Part shown: in pieces, positions 22,820-64,000 of the stretch | Position numbering within the stretch: the stretch's first letter is position 1 | Layout of the letters: every line of letters begins with the position of its first letter | Assembly: GCF_017654505.1 (NCBI RefSeq) | Contig: NC_054537.1 | Span: forward strand, 65,110,645 to 65,174,644 | Reading direction: 5' to 3' | DNA length: 64,000 bases | DNA from: Polyodon spathula | Taxonomy: Eukaryota; Chordata; Actinopteri; Acipenseriformes; Polyodontidae | Made by a program: the position numbers and the translations under genes | The notes under the pieces: model-generated | Database searches by the model: none | The model's input: only the letters and a program-made list of their open reading frames with translations | What the model was told of the DNA's origin: nothing

Positions 22820-23500
22820 ATATAAATATAGTATTTTTTTTTGTTTGTTTTTTGTTTTTTTCTTGACACACCGCAAAGTTTATGAATGTACTTTATTTGA
22901 TCTCTTCAGCATAATTCTAAGATTATTAGTGACACAAAAAACAATAAAGTAAATAAGTAAATACAAATTGTTTTATGTAACATTGGAGTCCAGCGAGTCT
23001 AGAGGGAGACCTGTTAGTAAATGGGGGTGAATTGCATTAATACAACCTTTTTTTTCAGTATGATCGAACCAACGTTACAGTGGAGATTTCATGAACCCCC
23101 TGCTGTTGAAAACAAACAACATTCCAGCTCCAGGACAAAGGGAGTATTTACCAACAAAATAAAATGTGATGAATCCTGTATCAATTTTCTACAAGACTGC
23201 GGCTGTCGTTTCCAGGTACTACAAAACGTGCGTTACTGATTTTTAGAAAATATTAAATACACACACACACACACACACACACACAATACAATAAATAAAT
23301 ACGCATACAGTAACTCAATACTGGTACTACCGTATTAGACTGCTGCCCCATTCAAAGCTGCAGATCGATTACTGACACGGTGCCATTGTAAATGTTCTAA
23401 ACTTACAATACGATAAACACATAATGGCGATTAGCCTCACAGTGATTTAAACATAACTTCATCGATCATGAGTTCCTTTTTACTTTTAATTTGCTGTCTT
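22820..23500. other. Intergenic, no gene recognised
   Basis: Contains a short CA array (23260-23284). A 72-codon plus frame at 23021 is unrecognised. Confidence 0.4.
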
Positions 23501-23640
23501 TTTCTGTGTTCGAAATTCCATGGTTACCAGTCAGAGCGTCAGCGGTCTCCATGACAAACAAACCCTGTAACATCGCTTCATATGATTGGTCTGGCCTCGA
23601 CATTCATTTGAAGACTGCGCTTCCTGATTTGTAGTAGAGC
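23500..23640 (+). promoter_or_regulatory. NEK10: Putative NEK10 promoter with X-box-like sites and CCAAT
   Basis: CpG-containing stretch just upstream of exon 1. Two imperfect RFX X-box-like sites: 23514-23527 (minus strand GTAACCATGG, one full half-site) and 23545-23559 (GTCTCC-AT-GACAAA). GATTGG, an inverted CCAAT box, lies at about 23584-23589. There is no TATA box. RFX factors drive ciliary genes and NEK10 is ciliary, so the sites suit the gene, but each mismatches the consensus. Confidence 0.4.
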
Positions 23641-23657
23641 TGGCAGAGAGTTATTTA

Positions 23658-59777
<36,120 letters not shown>

Positions 59778-60769
59778 GTAAGTGTTCAGGGGTATATTTA
59801 GTTTCATTCAACACAGGGAAATACATTTTCTAACCATAAAACCATAATGGAAACTGCCGATTCTTTCATCTAATACAATGTTAATGTGTTCACAGAGATT
59901 TGTATTAATGTAGCAATGACGTTAGAATGAACAGCACATAGTAGTCAGGCTAGACTGCACCATCATTTAATGCACCCAGGAGAGCTCTACAAATAACATG
60001 TCACATCAGGCTGCCATAGTTATTAGGAGCAGGAAACATTCACAGATCACCCCGAGCAATACTTTGATGAAAACAGCCGTTCGTCTTTATTAATGAAATA
60101 GTTTCTGGGACTCTCCCATTTTTGTGAGTGCTCCAGATGGTAACAATTCAGTTCCATGTGTGTCATTCTACAACGAAGAGCAAGCTGTTTTACTGTTCTT
60201 ATTACATTCACAGCTATTATTCCCTATCAATTCGAATGACAACCATTACCGAATGGGGGAAGAACCTCTCTGACCGTCAATCACTGAGCATATATAAAAA
60301 AGCTGCCCTGTCAGGGCCCTGCTGTGAGGGGGAAGTCCCTTCCACCTCCTATTGAAGAGTGACATCCTCACAGTAGCACATTGCCATTTTCTCTCTCATC
60401 TCACTGAGACAGGTCGTAGATAGCTTTTGCTTTCTGGTACCGAATTTGGCTGATTTGTTTGGTTTGACTAATTAAATTTGATTATCCATGGTAAAATCAC
60501 GTTGTTGAGCGTTGGTAATAGTGTTCTTGCTTTATTCTTGCGTCAGTTTTCTGATTAGAGCTGGTGTTGACCCATCTTAAGGGATTAGTGAGCGACCATT
60601 ACTTTTTTCACTACACGACCACGCCTATTGAATCGCCTGCATACCCCGACACTGACCGCCGTTTTCCCGCTGACTTGCGAGGCTGAGAGAAACAGTGCCC
60701 TCCCAGCCCCAGTTGACTCAGAGCCAGTGTAAACATCTTTGGCGCCACCTACAGCTTGGCCTTGACTGT

Positions 60770-61030
60770 GCCTACCATCGGCACTGACCTTGGAACAGGT
60801 CAACTCGGCACCAACTGTTCGGCACCAACAACGCTTTCTCTCGACGCCGATCACTGTACCGATTAATTCGGCACCAGAGAACCCCTTTGGGGCCGTCTAC
60901 AGCCTGGCACTGACCGCACTTCCCATTGGCACCGACCTCGGCACTGATCGACTTGGCACCGACCTCTCGGCACCGACAGCAGTCGCCCCGACACTAATCC
61001 CGGCACCAACTGATTCGGCACCTGTGAATC
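60770..61030 (+). repeat. GGCACCGA-type degenerate repeat in DIRS
   Basis: Recurring TCGGCACCGAC/TTGGCACCGACC units about 15-25 bases apart, in the 5' coding part of the element. Confidence 0.6.
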
Positions 61031-61122
61031 ATTTGAAAGCGTCTACAGGTTGCTTCATCAAGTGCAGCAGCTTCACCTGCAAAGCATGTCGGTTCAGTCG
61101 ACTGGGTCCTCCGCTGGTTTCC

Positions 61123-61266
61123 ACCAGTGTGACAGGTGTGTGGCGAAGCTGCCCAGGCGTGACGAGCACTGATCCTGCAACAGGTGCCTAGGGCCAGAAC
61201 ACGCGACCAAAGCTCTGGCAGGTGAGCTGAACTGCTCTCCATGTCGTAATTTTTTCGAGGAGAACT
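61123..61266 (+). pseudogene. DIRS gag cysteine-rich relic
   Basis: One frame reads HQCDRCVAKLPRRDEH, stop (TGA), SCNRCLGPEHATKALAGEL then NCSPC. The C-x2-C, H, C-x2-CLGPEHA, C-x2-C arrangement is typical of vertebrate DIRS ORF1. One internal stop. Confidence 0.55.
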
Positions 61267-61567
61267 AACCAATGGAGGGCAGCCCTATCCCCAGCAGAGT
61301 CTCTCTCCTCAAGCCTTGGGAGAATAAGATCAGTGGTCCAAGAGCCTCCGCAGAGGTCGGCCAGGACTCCCCTGCTACAATGAACAGGGAACTCTCCCGC
61401 ACAACTGGGTCACCCTCCCCTTCCCCACCACCGGTACAGAGCCGCAGTCACCTCTCAGAGGAGGCGAGATGGTCACCACCGAGGCGGTACCACTCGAAGA
61501 GACGATCACCAGGTCGCCACACAGTATGGTCCCCTAGTGGGATCTAGAACTGCTACTGCGGGCCCTT

Positions 61568-62190
61568 ATGGGTCCCCCATTTGAGGCCATGGCGTCAGCA
61601 GAACTGCGCCCTGTTTCATTGAAAGTAGCATTTTTAATAGTCATTACGTCTGCCAGACGAGTAAGTGAGCTCCACGCGCTGTCCATCAATGACAGATGTA
61701 TGACTTTAACTAGGAATGACTCGCGGGTAACATTAAGAACAAATCCATTCTTTTTGCCAAAGGTGGTATCCTCATTCCATATTAACCAATCAATGGTTTT
61801 CTAAACTTTCAGACCTCCCCCGCACGAGTCAGAGGAGGACCGTAGACAACGTAGCCTATGCCCATTTTGGGCTCTGCGCTGTTATTTGGATAGGACGGCG
61901 TCCTGGAGACAGTCCAACCAGCTATTTGTCTCCTATGAGTCCTGCTCTAGAGGTCAAGCCCTATTGAAACAACGTCTAGCGCACTGGGTGACAGACGAGA
62001 TACTCTTGGCGTATGAACAGACGGATTCCCCGTTACTGGGGGACATTACAGCTTGTTCTACCAGGGGCCAGACAACTTCGTGGGCTTTCGCCGCTTTATG
62101 GTGCCTCCTTGGATGAGTTATGCAATGCTGCTACATAGACAGGTAGTCAGACATTTTACCGCCTTGATGTTACAAACTGAGCGAGACCCT
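61568..62190 (+). pseudogene. DIRS tyrosine recombinase, decayed
   Basis: ITSARRVSELHALSI holds the first catalytic Arg; NPFFLPKVVSSFH follows. After a stop near 61801 the frame resumes (LRCYLDRTASWRQSNQLFVS). ACSTRGQTTSWAFA should be HxxR, with His replaced by Cys. A frameshift and a TAG precede QTFYRLDVTN, which carries the catalytic Tyr. Cannot be active. Confidence 0.78.
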
Positions 62191-63111
62191 CTCTGGGCTC
62201 TAGAGTGTTGCAGGCGGCATGCCCTTAGGCGTCATGTGGGCTCTGAGGCTATCGCTGGGGAACTTTACTGTCAGTAATCTGGAGCCACAACAGCTTTGGT
62301 ACAGCTTTCCCATTCGGTAATGGTTGTCATTCGAATTGAAAGGGAACGTTAGGTTATTACCATAACCCTGATTCCCTGAAAAGGGAATGACAACCATTAC
62401 CCTTTTGAGGTCCCCAGCTGACCTCTGTTTTCAAAAGAAAATGACGATGTGCTGCTGTGAGGTCGTCCCTCTTCAACAGGAGGTGGGAGGGACTTCCCCC
62501 CTTACAGCACAGCTTTTTTATATATGCTCAGTGTTTGACAGTCAGAGAGGCTCTTCCCCATTCAGGGAACCAGGGTTATGGTAATAACCTAACTTTATCT
62601 TTCAATTCGAATGACAACCATTACCGAATGGGAAAGCTGTACCAAAGCTGTCGTGTCTTGCAGTATGTAAGTCACACAAAACTCAAACAGCATGTACATA
62701 CACTTACTATGTCAGATCACCAAAATGACTGAGATATGATATTAAGTTTCCTTGGAGATTTGTCTGTATTTTGGGACAAAACTCATCTGGGTTTATAAAA
62801 CAGGTGTTTTATAAAACTAAAAGCATGTTAAAGTAGGTCTGTGGGTTTAATTAAACACAGTGCACAGTGTTTAATAATGTAAGTTGGATAATAAGATACC
62901 TTCATTTATGGTGGGATGATGTAAGTAAAAGAGATAAAGCACCTGAAGTTGAAGCTTGATTATGATAATAAGACAGTGTACCTAAAATTATAGCCAATGA
63001 TGTAAGAAGAAAAGACAATGTACCATAAGTCATGGATTTTAGTGTATAAAATAGATGGATCCAAAAGTTAGAGGATCACTGTTACTCTATCGAAGTAATT
63101 GACATACATCT

Positions 63112-64000
63112 GAGAACTTTAGGTTACTTACCGTAACCCTGGCTCCCTGAGAAGAGAAGACGACCACCAGTGACATTATTTATGGGATATGGCTGCCCAT
63201 TGGGTAGGTAATTGCTGAGCTCTCTATACCAAAGCTTCTGATAGGCCCCTTCCTGGGATGACACGCTCGGTCCCACCCACCGAGGGATTAAAACTGTCAT
63301 CTTGCAGAAGCCGTTTCTCTTTTCCCATCGAAACCCATGAGGGATGCGACCTCGTTGTTGGTGGTTAGCAGTGTGAGCTTACACCCTCATGGACCCTTGT
63401 GCCTAATGAAGGCAGAGTAGGAGCTATTACATTAAGGCGGTAGAACCTGGAGAAAGTATGTTGCGTAGCCCAGCTAGCTGCAGTACAAATATCGGACAGC
63501 GAGGCCCTTCTGAAGAGGGCCCAAGATGTAGCCAACCCTCTAGTGGAGTGTACGGTTACCCTCCCAGGTGGGGGAAAGCCAGCACCATCAGCACCACAAT
63601 CCAATGTGACAGACGCTGCTTTGAGAGGGGTTGTCCTAGGGTCCGTGTCCCGTGAAAGAGAAATCGCTTGTCAGACTGATGCAGAGCTCTTGTCCTATCC
63701 TCATAGCTTCTCATTGCCCGCACTGGGCAGAGGAAATTCAATCTCTCATCCTCTGTTGACGCAAATGGGAGTGGATGGAAGGACTCCAGTGGAAGGCTGT
63801 AATCACCTTGGGGAGGAAAGCAGGGTTGGTGTGCAGAGACACCCTGCTGCCATCCTCCCAAATATGCATATAGGAGCTGTGCACAGACAGCGCCTGCAGC
63901 TCACTGACCCGCTTAGCAGAGGTGATAGCCACGAGGAAGGTGTCTTCAGAGACAGGTACTTCAAACTCTATTGAATATATAGGCTCAAATGGGGCCTTTG
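63112..64000 (-). mobile_element. Second DIRS-type element (runs off right edge)
   Basis: Terminal sequence TTACCGTAACCCTGGCTCCC at about 63125, then on the minus strand the C-terminal half of a tyrosine recombinase. Different in sequence from the first element. Confidence 0.65.
63365..63932 (-). pseudogene. DIRS tyrosine recombinase C-terminal half
   Basis: Minus strand: ITSAKRVSELQALSV (catalytic Arg), NPAFLPKVITAFH, then a frame change, LNFLCPVRAMRSYEDRTRAL, a further frame change, then VHSTRGLATSWALFRRASLS (His and Arg) and HTFSRFYRLNV (Tyr), ending with a stop after HEGVSSHC. All four catalytic positions are kept despite two frameshifts. Confidence 0.75.

Larger units (their letters stand above)
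60222..62665 (+). mobile_element. DIRS-type tyrosine-recombinase retroelement, internally deleted
   Basis: Left terminal repeat 60222-60362 is inverted at 62467-62592 (GGCAGCTTTTTTATATATGC-like core, GTCAGAGAGG...). An internal complementary region at about 62308-62385 matches the outer edges of both ends, as DIRS elements require for a circular intermediate. Inside are a gag zinc-finger relic and a tyrosine recombinase; RT/RNase H are missing. About 2.4 kb versus about 6 kb for full elements. Confidence 0.75.

Noticed and set aside
11288..23500. SLC4A7, the human neighbour of NEK10
   Set aside because: No sequence resembling bicarbonate-transporter exons was seen.

Overview
The window is animal nuclear DNA: AT-rich, full of microsatellites and transposon relics, with coding sequence only in short exons bounded by splice sites. 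The repeat mix (CR1/L2-type LINEs, Tc1-like, hAT, pogo and Harbinger DNA transposons, Ty3/gypsy, DIRS elements) plus vertebrate orthologues points to a fish, most likely a ray-finned fish; I cannot fix the species. Most long open frames here are microsatellite or transposon artefacts. I see no tRNA, rRNA, CRISPR array or prokaryotic feature.

Two real genes lie head to head. On the minus strand, the 5' end of a septin-7 gene (SEPTIN7) runs out of the left edge: a CpG-rich promoter and first coding exon (19151-19205), a predicted 5-base microexon (12652-12656) and exon 3 (11185-11287), which ends just before the GTPase P-loop. The remaining exons must lie beyond position 1. On the plus strand, NEK10 (NIMA-related kinase 10) fills the right two thirds: a non-coding first exon ending at 23789 and 27 coding exons from 26325 to 59777, all joining in phase and giving about 922 codons (armadillo-repeat region, kinase domain, coiled coil, acidic/Ser-rich linker). 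Human NEK10 is about 1170 residues, so the last ~250 residues lie beyond the right edge.

Layout: 1-780 CR1-like LINE relic; 0.8-11.2 kb septin intron with MITE and LINE pieces; 14.2-15.3 kb Harbinger element; 19.2-19.46 kb septin promoter; 19.5-23.5 kb intergenic with a GC-rich retroelement fragment; 23.5-23.8 kb NEK10 promoter and exon 1; 26.9-29.4 kb nested Tc1-like transposons in NEK10 intron 3; 35.0-36.5 kb gypsy integrase and 3' LTR inside a predicted GC-AG intron; 46.1-50 kb non-autonomous LTR element followed by a hAT relic; 51.5-52.6 kb LINE; 54.6-56.5 kb two TIR elements; 58.6-59 kb Harbinger relic; 60.2-62.7 kb and 63.1-64 kb two DIRS-type tyrosine-recombinase retroelements.

Septin-7 is a core subunit of septin filaments (cytokinesis, cilia); NEK10 is a kinase of motile cilia. 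The best candidates for something new are the septin microexon with its very long AG-free tract, the upstream reading frame that overlaps the NEK10 start codon, and the GC-AG intron. All coordinates were counted by hand.
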